NCBI GenBank assembly: GCA_002348535.1
Contig: DEBL01000355.1
Coordinates: forward strand, 1 to 24,794
Direction of reading: 5' to 3'
Source of the DNA: Deltaproteobacteria bacterium UBA2957
GTDB lineage: Bacteria > Myxococcota_A > UBA796
DNA: 24,794 nt
A model generated the notes under the pieces. That model made no database searches, was not told the DNA's origin, and saw only the letters and a program-made list of their open reading frames with translations. This document shows positions 1-6,945 of this stretch, piece after piece; the stretch's first letter is position 1, and each line of letters opens with the position of its first letter. Made by a program: the position numbers and the translations under genes.

Positions 1-1
1 T

Positions 2-289
2 GTTGCGGCATCGGACCGCGATGAGCACCTGCTGGTCGGATTGTCTGAGTTTTTTCCAGCATGCAATCAAATTCAGGTCCGCAATCGCAAAGAGGACAGT
101 ACTCGGCTGACCCACCGCGAAGCTCAAGCCAAGAGCGCGCACGAGGCACAGCAGGCGCTGGAAGCCGCGGTCGCGGATCATGCAGACATCCAAACGCTGG
201 TCACGCACTTTGATGCAGCGATTCGTTCCGTCCACAAAGACTACCGAGCCCCGATGCCACCGGTCCTCACTGGGGATGACCAGCCGTGA
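2..289 (+). CDS. dnaX: C-terminal end of a probable DNA polymerase III subunit gamma/tau (5'-truncated)
   Basis: An open frame enters from the left window edge and ends at TGA 287-289, leaving about 95 residues of the C-terminus. No catalytic domain is visible. The tail has an Ala/Glu/Arg-rich helix followed by a short 'HADIQTLVTHFDAAIRSV' segment. This resembles the 'hPaVqxxlxxFgxeIxxV' ending of many proteobacterial DnaX proteins. The gene lies immediately before recR, the usual neighbour of dnaX. Its stop overlaps the recR start (GTGA), so the two are probably translationally coupled. The common intervening ybaB/ebfC gene is absent. A TTG at 41 could be read as a start, but the frame is open to the window edge, so I treat this as a truncated longer gene. 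The identification rests on context plus a weak C-terminal pattern. Confidence 0.55.
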   Translation, partial: VAASDRDEHLLVGLSEFFPACNQIQVRNRKEDSTRLTHREAQAKSAHEAQQALEAAVADHADIQTLVTHFDAAIRSVHKDYRAPMPPVLTGDDQP

Positions 290-885
290 TTGAATCCGTA
301 GATCCGCTCAAGGTGTGCATTGCTCAACTGAAGCGATTCCCTGGGATCGGTGAGCGCAGTGCGACGCGCCTTGTCTACTGGCTGCTGCGTCAGGATGCGA
401 GTGTCGCGGCGGAGATCGGCGCGGCGTTGCTCGCCCTTCCGGAGGCCATGACCCGTTGCTCATCTTGTGGTGATGTCTCAGCGGTGGACCCATGCTCAAT
501 GTGCAGCGATCCGCGTCGCGAAGGAGGGATCCTGTGTGTGGTGGAGCGGCCTCAGGACGTTCAAGCCATCGAAGCATCGGGAGAGTTCCGTGGGCGGTAT
601 CACGTCCTTGGTGGCGCCATTGCGCCATTGGACGGTGTTGGACCTGATGAGTTGAATATCGCCAGTTTGCTGGAACGAGTGGGGCTCCATGCGATCGGTG
701 AGGTCGTCATTGCGACGGATCCGGACGTCGAGGGGGACGCCACGGCGCTCTACCTCTCAAAGCTCCTGAAGCCGCTGGACGTGCGGGTCACCCGACTGGC
801 CCACGGGATTTCGGTTGGAACCGAGATCGAGTATGCCGACCGAAGCTCGGTGGCTCGAGCGATATCAAACCGAAGGGAGCTTTAG
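286..885 (+). CDS. recR: Recombination mediator protein RecR
   Basis: RecR works with RecF/RecO to load RecA at ssDNA gaps during recombinational repair. The 199-residue length is typical. Domains in order: helix-hairpin-helix 'FPGIGERSATRL' (18-29); a four-cysteine zinc finger C58-x2-C61-x8-C70-x2-C73; and a Toprim domain from about residue 81, with 'VVERPQDV' and 'ATDPDVEGDATA' (143-154); then 'LAHGISVGTEIEYAD' near the C-terminus. All hallmark elements are present. The GTG start at 286 overlaps the stop of the upstream probable dnaX, which fixes the start by coupling. The 3' end overlaps the convergent peroxidase gene by four bases (TTAG, 882-885), so no terminator fits between the two. 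Confidence 0.96.
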   Translation: MIESVDPLKVCIAQLKRFPGIGERSATRLVYWLLRQDASVAAEIGAALLALPEAMTRCSSCGDVSAVDPCSMCSDPRREGGILCVVERPQDVQAIEASGEFRGRYHVLGGAIAPLDGVGPDELNIASLLERVGLHAIGEVVIATDPDVEGDATALYLSKLLKPLDVRVTRLAHGISVGTEIEYADRSSVARAISNRREL

Positions 886-2201
886 TAAGGGGTGGTGGGC
901 TGGACCATGAGGGCGGGGTCGATCGGGTCGCTCTGCAGGCTCTCGAGGAACGCCACCACATCCGCGACCTGTTGGTCTGTCCAAAATAGTGGGAGAAGGA
1001 GCTCCTCTCGGTGCCCAATGACCGGACGGTCGTCCATTTGGTTGTAGTGTTGAACCACCTCGGTCAAGGTCTCGAAGTGGCCGCCGTGCATGTATGGCGC
1101 GGTGTCGAGCAGGTTTCGCAGTCCTGGCGTCTTGTAGGCGCCTGTCTCTTCTGGACTCTGAACCAAGTAGGTGAGTTTGAGTGAAGCATCTGATCGATCG
1201 TCACTGAACGCGCCGAGGCTATTGAAGGGATTGGTGAGGAGCGCGTTGATGCCGTCGTAGCGGCCCCCCGATGCGTTGTCGATGCCCTCCACCGAGGGAA
1301 GAGCGATGTTGTGGAATTCCTTATTTGTGAACCCCGGTCCGGAATGGCATGCCCAGCACATTCCTTCGCCCACAAATAGGCTTGCGCCTCGCTTCTCGGA
1401 AAGACTCAGCGCATCACCTCCTGTTTCATCACCCGCGTCGAATGAACGGAGGAGAGTGTCGAATCTGGCGTTCATCTGAATGAGATCGCGCTCGTATGCG
1501 GCGAGTGCCTTGGCGACATTGACGAACACGGTGGTTGCCGCGACTTGGTCGTCCTCGGTCATGGTTTCCCATGCGATGTGCTCTGGGTGAGTCTCATCGT
1601 CGACAACCGGACGTGCATTCGGTGGGAACCTGTCGGCATCGTCAAGGTCGGGTAGCGGTCCAAAGATGGACACGTATGCATCGTGGAGTGCGTCCGTCTC
1701 GTGGATATGGTGGGCCACGGCCAGTCGATTTGTTCCGTGCTCTCCGGGTGTTTCAAGCGGTGAGGCTGCTTGGCACCACAGGGTGTCGCAGCGCCCGTCC
1801 CAATAAAACCATCGATTGACGACAACGTTGGTCAACGTCGGGGTGTGGCGAGTGGTCACATCGAGTGCTGTTGACAACGGAAACGGGTCGGCGAAGCCAA
1901 ACTCAGGCTTGTGGCAGGTCGCACAACTTTGGTTGCCGTCGCTGCTCAAGCCCGAGTCGAAGAACAAATATTGCCCAAGTCGCTTGGCATCGTCGTCATC
2001 CGCTACGGCGTTTGTGGGATCTGGCGGAATGATGCCGTCGAACTGGTGACGCATCAGCCGCTCAATTTCAACGGAAGTGAACACATATGAGGTTGACCCT
2101 GTGTCCTCTCCTTTGCCGCACCCCGTGGCGAGCAGAAGCAGACTACTCGCAGCAGTCCACGTCAAAGTCAACTCGTTCTTCGGTCCCGCTCGTGTCGGCA
2201 A
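882..2201 (-). CDS. Di-haem cytochrome c peroxidase / MauG-family lipoprotein
   Basis: Predicted periplasmic c-type di-haem enzyme that reduces H2O2 with electrons from small redox carriers, or a MauG-like oxidase. About 439 residues. It has two CxxCH haem sites: C93-A-T-C96-H97, followed by 'KPEFGFADP', and C282-W-A-C285-H286. A C-terminal 'APYMHGGHFETL' (M371) resembles the region supplying the distal ligand in bacterial CCPs. The N-terminus is a short hydrophobic stretch ending in a lipobox-like 'LATGC' (C28), so it is probably membrane-anchored. No ATG is available; TTG at 2201 keeps basic residues in the n-region, while TTG at 2171 or 2165 would give shorter leaders, so the start is uncertain. 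It overlaps the upstream lipoprotein gene by about 59 bases if TTG 2201 is used, implying co-translation. The true electron donor or substrate cannot be read from the sequence. Confidence 0.88.
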   Translation of the reverse strand: MPTRAGPKNELTLTWTAASSLLLLATGCGKGEDTGSTSYVFTSVEIERLMRHQFDGIIPPDPTNAVADDDDAKRLGQYLFFDSGLSSDGNQSCATCHKPEFGFADPFPLSTALDVTTRHTPTLTNVVVNRWFYWDGRCDTLWCQAASPLETPGEHGTNRLAVAHHIHETDALHDAYVSIFGPLPDLDDADRFPPNARPVVDDETHPEHIAWETMTEDDQVAATTVFVNVAKALAAYERDLIQMNARFDTLLRSFDAGDETGGDALSLSEKRGASLFVGEGMCWACHSGPGFTNKEFHNIALPSVEGIDNASGGRYDGINALLTNPFNSLGAFSDDRSDASLKLTYLVQSPEETGAYKTPGLRNLLDTAPYMHGGHFETLTEVVQHYNQMDDRPVIGHREELLLPLFWTDQQVADVVAFLESLQSDPIDPALMVQPTTPY

Positions 2202-2586
2202 CCAGTGCGTGGATCACCCAGTAGCCGGGCATGTGAAACTCGAAGGGTGTCGCCGTGAATGTACCGTCGCCGTTGTCGGTCACCTGCGGCTCCACCGTCA
2301 TGCCATGACCCCCGTGGGTTGGCATGGTGGCGTCTGCTCCGACCACCGTAGCCCCTTCGCTCACCGTAAATGTGATCGAGAAGAGCAAAGACTCCGGGAT
2401 GGGGGCGGGATTTGTGGTGTAAGAGATGGTGATGGCGCCGCTGTGCGCGGTCAACTCGGTGGTCGGATCAAAGTCGCTCGGGAGGTTGGCACCGCCATCG
2501 TCGTGCATATGGTGCCCCGAGTCCGATGCATCAGAACCGCATGCGGCGATCAAGGTTGACAAAGCGATGATTCGGTGCAGACGCAT
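2143..2586 (-). CDS. YtkA/FixH-like lipoprotein, His/Met-rich
   Basis: 147 residues. The signal peptide ends in lipobox 'LIAAC' (C16), so a lipoprotein is predicted. After a His/Asp-rich linker ('HHMHDD', 25-30) comes a single beta-sandwich-like domain with 'MPTHGGHGM' (88-96), 'NGDGTFTATPFEFHMPGYW' (105-123) and a C-terminal Cys pair. This pattern fits the YtkA-like domain family, whose members often sit near haem or copper proteins. The clustered His and Met could bind metal; that is inference. The ATG at 2586 has a good Shine-Dalgarno (GGAGG, six bases away). The 3' end overlaps the di-haem peroxidase gene, so the two products probably act together in the periplasm. Family assignment is moderate; the function is unknown. 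Confidence 0.8.
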   Translation of the reverse strand: MRLHRIIALSTLIAACGSDASDSGHHMHDDGGANLPSDFDPTTELTAHSGAITISYTTNPAPIPESLLFSITFTVSEGATVVGADATMPTHGGHGMTVEPQVTDNGDGTFTATPFEFHMPGYWVIHALVADTSGTEERVDFDVDCCE

Positions 2587-2605
2587 GAGTGTCCTCCACG
2601 GCTCA

Positions 2606-2635
2606 AGAATAGCCGCGGTTAAGTCGGGGTGTCAT
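2606..2635 (-). promoter_or_regulatory. Candidate sigma-70-type promoter for the YtkA-like/peroxidase pair
   Basis: On the minus strand, ATGACA (2635-2630; 5/6 to TTGACA) is followed after 18 bases by TATTCT (2611-2606; 4/6 to TATAAT). The start codon lies about 20 bases downstream of the -10. The -35 overlaps the last codons and stop of sdhB, so readthrough from the sdh operon is also possible. Confidence 0.4.
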
Positions 2636-3384
2636 GTCTCCCGTGATTTGAACTGGGCCTTCAGGTAATCGACGTTCATCTGTGAGATGACATCGAGACT
2701 GATCGATTTTGGACACGCCAAGGTGCACTCACCGAAGTTGGTGCAATGCCCGAAGTCCTCAGAGTCCATTTGGGTGACCATTTTGTCAACGCGAAGGAAA
2801 CGCTCGGGTTGCCCTTGGGGCAGCAAGCCCAAGTGGGTCACCTTGGCACCGGTGAACAGCATCGCCGCCGCGTTGGGGCAACTCGCCACGCAGGCGCCAC
2901 AGCCGATGCATGTTGCGGCATCGAACGCGCGGTCGGACGCCACCTTCGCAATTGGAATTGCGTTGGCATCGGGAGCCGATCCGGTTCGCGCAGTGATGTA
3001 GCCACCAGACCGGATGATCCGGTCGAAGGCGCTTCGGTCAACCACAAGGTCTTTGATGACCGGAAAGGCCCGCGCTCGGAACGGCTCAATGACGATGTCA
3101 TCGCCGTCTTTGAACTCCCGCATGTGCAGTTGACACGTGGTGGTTCGGGCTTGGTGACCGTGCGGTTGCCCGTTGATCATGCAGCCGCATGCCCCACAAA
3201 TCCCTTCTCGGCAGTCGGACTCGAAGGCGATGGGCTCTTTTCCTTCTGCCTCGAGGCGGTCATTGACCACGTCGAGCATCTCCAAGAACGACATATCTTC
3301 GAGGACGTCGGTCGCGTCGTACGTCTCGAAGTGGCCCTTGTCTGATGGGCCGTCTTGTCGCCACACATGGAGCTTCAAGTTCAT
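2632..3384 (-). CDS. sdhB: Succinate dehydrogenase iron-sulfur subunit
   Basis: Iron-sulfur subunit of complex II; it passes electrons from the SdhA flavin to quinone in the membrane subunit. 250 residues from the ATG at 3384. The N-terminal ferredoxin fold holds the 2Fe-2S cysteines C58, C63, C66 and C84 ('CREGICGACGCM'). The C-terminal domain holds C159-x2-C162-x2-C165-x3-C169 and C214/C220/C224 for the 4Fe-4S and 3Fe-4S clusters. The frame stays open about 30 codons further upstream, but ATG 3384 overlaps the sdhA stop (ATGA), begins at the conserved N-terminus and is the likely start. The third cluster's 'CTNFGECTLACP' and the context with a single large SdhC fit the B-type (Bacillus/Wolinella-like) enzyme. 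Confidence 0.96.
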   Translation of the reverse strand: MNLKLHVWRQDGPSDKGHFETYDATDVLEDMSFLEMLDVVNDRLEAEGKEPIAFESDCREGICGACGCMINGQPHGHQARTTTCQLHMREFKDGDDIVIEPFRARAFPVIKDLVVDRSAFDRIIRSGGYITARTGSAPDANAIPIAKVASDRAFDAATCIGCGACVASCPNAAAMLFTGAKVTHLGLLPQGQPERFLRVDKMVTQMDSEDFGHCTNFGECTLACPKSISLDVISQMNVDYLKAQFKSRET

Positions 3385-5321
3385 TTGTAGCTCCGCTGCG
3401 ACGGCTTGACGTAGTCGAACTCGAGTGGCTCTTTGTGCAGAATGGGACGCTCTCCTACTCCAGTGTACTCCCAAGCGGCCACGTAAGAAAAGTTCTCGTC
3501 GTCGCGCTTGGCTTCCCCTTCCTCGGTCTGAAACTCGAGACGGAAGTGGCCTCCGCAGGACTCCTCGCGGTGCAAAGCATCGCCGACTTTGATTTCGGCA
3601 AACTCAAGGAAGTCGGCAACTCGGCCCGCTTTCTCGAGAGATTGATTCAAGTTTCCTGCAGTTCCCGGCACCGACACGTTCTCCCAGAACTCCTCACGGA
3701 TTTGAGGAATGCGCTCCAGTGCTTCTTGCAACCCCTCTTTGGTCCGTGCCATTCCACATTTGTCCCACATCAGCAGCCCCAACTCACGATGAAACGAGTC
3801 CACAGAACGCTTGCCCTTCACGTTTAGGAACTTGTTGATGCGGTCGGTTGCGAAGCGCTCGGATTCTTTGAACTCGGATGTGGTGTCGTCTTTGGTTCGA
3901 GCCCCAACCTGTGCGAGGTAGTGCCCAATGGTGTACGGAATGACGAAGTAGCCATCGGCAAGTCCTTGCATGAGTGCCGATGCGCCAAGGCGGTTCGCCC
4001 CATGGTCGGAGAAGTTGGCTTCGCCGAGCACAAACAGGCCGGGGAGATTGCTTTGGAGGTTGTAGTCTACCCAGAGGCCACCCATTGTGTAGTGAATGGC
4101 GGGGTAAATCCGCATGGGCTCTTTGTAGGGATTGGACCCAGTGATCCGCTCGTACATCTCGAACAGATTGCCGTAGCGGGCGCTCACGCCGTCTTCCCCC
4201 AAGCGGTTGATTGCATCGCGGAAATCGAGGTAGACCCCCCGACCGGCGAACGCGACCCCCCGGCCCTCGTCGCAGGACATCTTCGCTGCACGAGAGGCAA
4301 CGTCGCGGGGAACAAGGTTTCCAAAGGTTGGGTACCGCCGCTCGAGGTAATAATCGCGCTCCTCGTCGGGAATGTCATTGGGGTGCCGGCCGACGGAACC
4401 TTGCGAGTCGTCCCAGCAGTCATCGGCGTTCTTCGGTACCCATACGCGTCCGTCGTTCCGAAGCGACTCGCTCATCAGCGTCAACTTCGACTGATGGTCA
4501 CCGGAAACGGGAATGGCGGTGGGGTGAATCTGCGTGTAGCAGGGATTGGCAAACAGTGCGCCGCGCTTGGCTGCCCGCCAAGCCGCGGTGACATTGCATC
4601 CCATCGCGTTGGTGGAGAGGTAAAATACATTTCCGTATCCGCCGGTCGCGAGGACGACCGCATCGGCGGCGTAGGACTTGATCTCGCCGGTCACGAGGTT
4701 GCGCGTCACGATGCCGCGGGCATGACCATCGACGGTGACGAGATCGAGCATATCGTGCCGGGGAAACATCTTGATGGTTCCAGCGGCGACCTGTGCAGCA
4801 TGCGACGAATAGGCGCCCAAGAGCAATTGTTGGCCCGTTTGCCCACGCGCATAGAATGTTCGGCTGACCAATGCGCCACCGAAGGACCGATTGGCAAGCA
4901 AGCCGCCGTATTCGCGGGCGAACGGAACACCTTGGGCTGCGGCTTGGTCAATGATGTTGACACTGAGTTCAGCCAGTCGGTAGACGTTGGACTCGCGAGA
5001 CCGGAAGTCGCCGCCCTTCACGGTGTCGTAGAACAGGCGGTAAACGGAGTCGCCGTCGTTTTGATAGTTCTTGGCGGCATTGATGCCGCCTTGGGCCGCG
5101 ATCGAGTGGGCGCGGCGCGGTGAGTCTTGGAAGCAGAAGTTCAGGACGTTGTAGCCCAGCTCGCCCAACGTTGCGGACGCCGAGGCCCCTGCGAGACCCG
5201 TGCCGACCACGATGACGGTGTACTTGCGCTTGTTGGCCGGGTTTACAACCTTGATGTCGAACTTGTGGCGTTGCCAAGCCGTCTCGATGGGACCGGTCGG
5301 TGCGTTTGACCTTAACTCCAT
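3381..5321 (-). CDS. sdhA: Succinate dehydrogenase flavoprotein subunit
   Basis: Catalytic subunit that oxidises succinate to fumarate with covalent FAD. 646 residues, the long form usual for B-type complexes. Visible elements: dinucleotide-binding 'GTGLAGAS' (40-47); the FAD-attachment segment 'AHSIAAQGGINA' with H72; 'HPTAIP' (266-271); 'VPRDVASRA' (R339, active-site region); and 'HYTMGGLWVDY' (410-420) with 'SDHGANRLGASAL' (R444). The ATG is two bases after the sdhC stop, preceded by a G-rich Shine-Dalgarno (AAGGGGG). It overlaps sdhB by four bases. No disruption is seen. Confidence 0.97.
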   Translation of the reverse strand: MELRSNAPTGPIETAWQRHKFDIKVVNPANKRKYTVIVVGTGLAGASASATLGELGYNVLNFCFQDSPRRAHSIAAQGGINAAKNYQNDGDSVYRLFYDTVKGGDFRSRESNVYRLAELSVNIIDQAAAQGVPFAREYGGLLANRSFGGALVSRTFYARGQTGQQLLLGAYSSHAAQVAAGTIKMFPRHDMLDLVTVDGHARGIVTRNLVTGEIKSYAADAVVLATGGYGNVFYLSTNAMGCNVTAAWRAAKRGALFANPCYTQIHPTAIPVSGDHQSKLTLMSESLRNDGRVWVPKNADDCWDDSQGSVGRHPNDIPDEERDYYLERRYPTFGNLVPRDVASRAAKMSCDEGRGVAFAGRGVYLDFRDAINRLGEDGVSARYGNLFEMYERITGSNPYKEPMRIYPAIHYTMGGLWVDYNLQSNLPGLFVLGEANFSDHGANRLGASALMQGLADGYFVIPYTIGHYLAQVGARTKDDTTSEFKESERFATDRINKFLNVKGKRSVDSFHRELGLLMWDKCGMARTKEGLQEALERIPQIREEFWENVSVPGTAGNLNQSLEKAGRVADFLEFAEIKVGDALHREESCGGHFRLEFQTEEGEAKRDDENFSYVAAWEYTGVGERPILHKEPLEFDYVKPSQRSYK

Positions 5322-5323
5322 TG

Positions 5324-6031
5324 CTAAACCCCCTTACCGATTAGCCCAAACATGACTGCAAGCGGAACCGAACAGTTGCCTACAGTGATGACAACACCGA
5401 TCCCCGTCGCTGCGATCCGTGCCGGCTTGTCAAATCGGGGATTTCCTTGGCCCAGCGTTCGGGTCATGGACCAGACACCATGGGTCAAATGAAGCCCAAG
5501 GAACACCTGAGCGATGCAGTAAAACGCACCCACCGCCTTGCCCATCGGGCCTTGGAAGCCCTCAATCACGTTCTGGTAAGCGAAGCAGGTGAACTCGTCG
5601 TTGATCACTTCACAGTGACGGACCTCGGAGTGGCCCATGCCGATCGTGAAGTGCAATAAGTGGTAAATAATAAAGCTAAAGAGGATCACCCCACCCCAGC
5701 GCATGGTGCGCACGGCGTATCGCTGGTCAAACCACGACCGCTTCTTGTACCGAACGGGCCGGGCGGAACGGGCGGACCGCGTCAGTTTGAACGCGCTCCA
5801 GATGTGGGCACCAATCGCGCCGATGAGTCCCAAGCGTGCAATCCAGAGAATGCCCTTGTTGCCTTGGAGAACCGCTGCGTAGGCGTTGAGTGCCTCGCCG
5901 CCATCGGGAATGAAGACCTGCATATTGCCAATCATGTGCGCGACCACGAAACCTACGAGCGCAAGACCCGATAGGGCCATCACGAGCTTTTGCCCGATTG
6001 TGGACCTAAGAAATTTGCTCAACCAGGTCAT
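5324..6031 (-). CDS. sdhC: Succinate dehydrogenase cytochrome b558 subunit, B-type
   Basis: Single membrane anchor of complex II. 235 residues with five predicted transmembrane helices (about 15-35, 60-82, 113-133, 163-186 and 207-231). Histidines suited to ligating two b haems lie in the helices: H32 ('AHMIGN'), H76, H124/H127 ('IYHLLHF') and H181/H184 ('GLHLTHG'). One protein with five helices and no separate SdhD is the hallmark of B-type complexes. It is the first gene of sdhCAB; GGAAG lies about eight bases before the ATG. A candidate -10 sits about 55 bases upstream. Confidence 0.93.
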   Translation of the reverse strand: MTWLSKFLRSTIGQKLVMALSGLALVGFVVAHMIGNMQVFIPDGGEALNAYAAVLQGNKGILWIARLGLIGAIGAHIWSAFKLTRSARSARPVRYKKRSWFDQRYAVRTMRWGGVILFSFIIYHLLHFTIGMGHSEVRHCEVINDEFTCFAYQNVIEGFQGPMGKAVGAFYCIAQVFLGLHLTHGVWSMTRTLGQGNPRFDKPARIAATGIGVVITVGNCSVPLAVMFGLIGKGV

Positions 6032-6084
6032 CTGGATCGCTTCCTAACGATTTCAGCGGCAGATCGGCCACCGGGTCTACGGTC

Positions 6085-6090
6085 ATTATA
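6085..6090 (-). promoter_or_regulatory. Candidate -10 element of the sdhCAB promoter
   Basis: A perfect TATAAT on the minus strand, in the 86-base gap between the lipoprotein gene stop (6118) and sdhC (6031). It would give a leader of about 45-50 bases. The -35 area is poor, with no recognisable TTGACA at 16-18 bases, so an activator may be needed or the match may be by chance. Confidence 0.45.
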
Positions 6091-6117
6091 ACGCCGTAGA
6101 GCTTGCGTGCTGGGGTC

Positions 6118-6945
6118 TCATACCAAAGACAGCGTATCTGTCCAGACCCCAATTCCACCGTATCCGTCGGTGATGACCATCCAAATTTGAACCGATTCGC
6201 CCGATTCAGGGCTTGTACCCTCAACAGTTACGGAATCACCCGCACTCACAAAGGTGTTTAGGTTCATGAATCCGCCTGCAGAAATGTATGAATAAAGCTG
6301 CGCCTGCTCGGTAAAATCGCCATCAACGTCGAACGTCAGCGTGAACGTCTCACCCTTTTCGATCTCCGTTGGAGGGTCGCCGGCTGGAACAATCGTTGGG
6401 TTTTCATGCGGCTCGTCGGTCAGCGAAGTGGTGATAAGTTGGTAGGCGATGCTCACCCCCTCGAGAGGCAAGTCGGAAAGCCACTCGGTGGGATTGGCGA
6501 GTTTGGTTTGCACGACCTCGGGCAAATCCGCTTGGCCATCGGAGTCACCCATTTCGGAGATAATGGGGCAGGTTCCTGTTGTGCAGGCGAGTGTCCACAC
6601 TTGGGTAACAGTCAACGATCCGGCTTCAATCAGGAGCGGTGCAATGGTTGTGGACACCGCGAGTTCTCGCTCCCACTGCGCGGCCGCATCCGTCGTGGTC
6701 CATTGGTGTACGTTGGTCCCTCTGCCCTGCGCCTCGAGGCACCCGTCGCCGAGATTGGTGCAGACCCAAGTGAGGGTCTCGACCTCGTCTTCTTCGGGGT
6801 TGGACAAATAGGATTCAAACGTGAATGGGGTTTGCGGATTCACTTCAGGGGGGGTTGCCACGCTCGCAATCACGCGCAACTCGTCCACAAGTGTGTCCGG
6901 TGAAGTCTCGCCGCAAGCCACGGTCATCGCGATCCAGAACAGCAT
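6118..6945 (-). CDS. Lipoprotein of unknown function, partner of the TonB receptor
   Basis: 275 residues from ATG 6945, which overlaps the receptor stop by one base (TGATG). The frame runs open further upstream inside the receptor gene, but that part is a shadow. The N-terminus 'MLFWIAMTVAC' is a short hydrophobic leader with a lipobox-like 'TVAC' (C11), so an outer- or inner-membrane lipoprotein is likely. The n-region lacks a positive charge, which is unusual. The rest is acidic and beta-rich with Thr/Gly/Asp stretches and an Ig-like feel ('FTLTFDVDGDF', 'DSVTVEGTSPESGESVQIW'), but I recognise no named family. Strict coupling to the TonB-dependent receptor suggests a surface or periplasmic accessory to it, by inference in the manner of SusD-like or other receptor-linked lipoproteins. 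It is not recognisably SusD. Confidence 0.75.
   Translation of the reverse strand: MLFWIAMTVACGETSPDTLVDELRVIASVATPPEVNPQTPFTFESYLSNPEEDEVETLTWVCTNLGDGCLEAQGRGTNVHQWTTTDAAAQWERELAVSTTIAPLLIEAGSLTVTQVWTLACTTGTCPIISEMGDSDGQADLPEVVQTKLANPTEWLSDLPLEGVSIAYQLITTSLTDEPHENPTIVPAGDPPTEIEKGETFTLTFDVDGDFTEQAQLYSYISAGGFMNLNTFVSAGDSVTVEGTSPESGESVQIWMVITDGYGGIGVWTDTLSLV

Noticed and set aside
3921..5123. 400-codon plus-strand open frame opposite sdhA
   Set aside because: It mirrors the codon structure of a clearly real sdhA, has no ribosome site or family features, and is a shadow frame.
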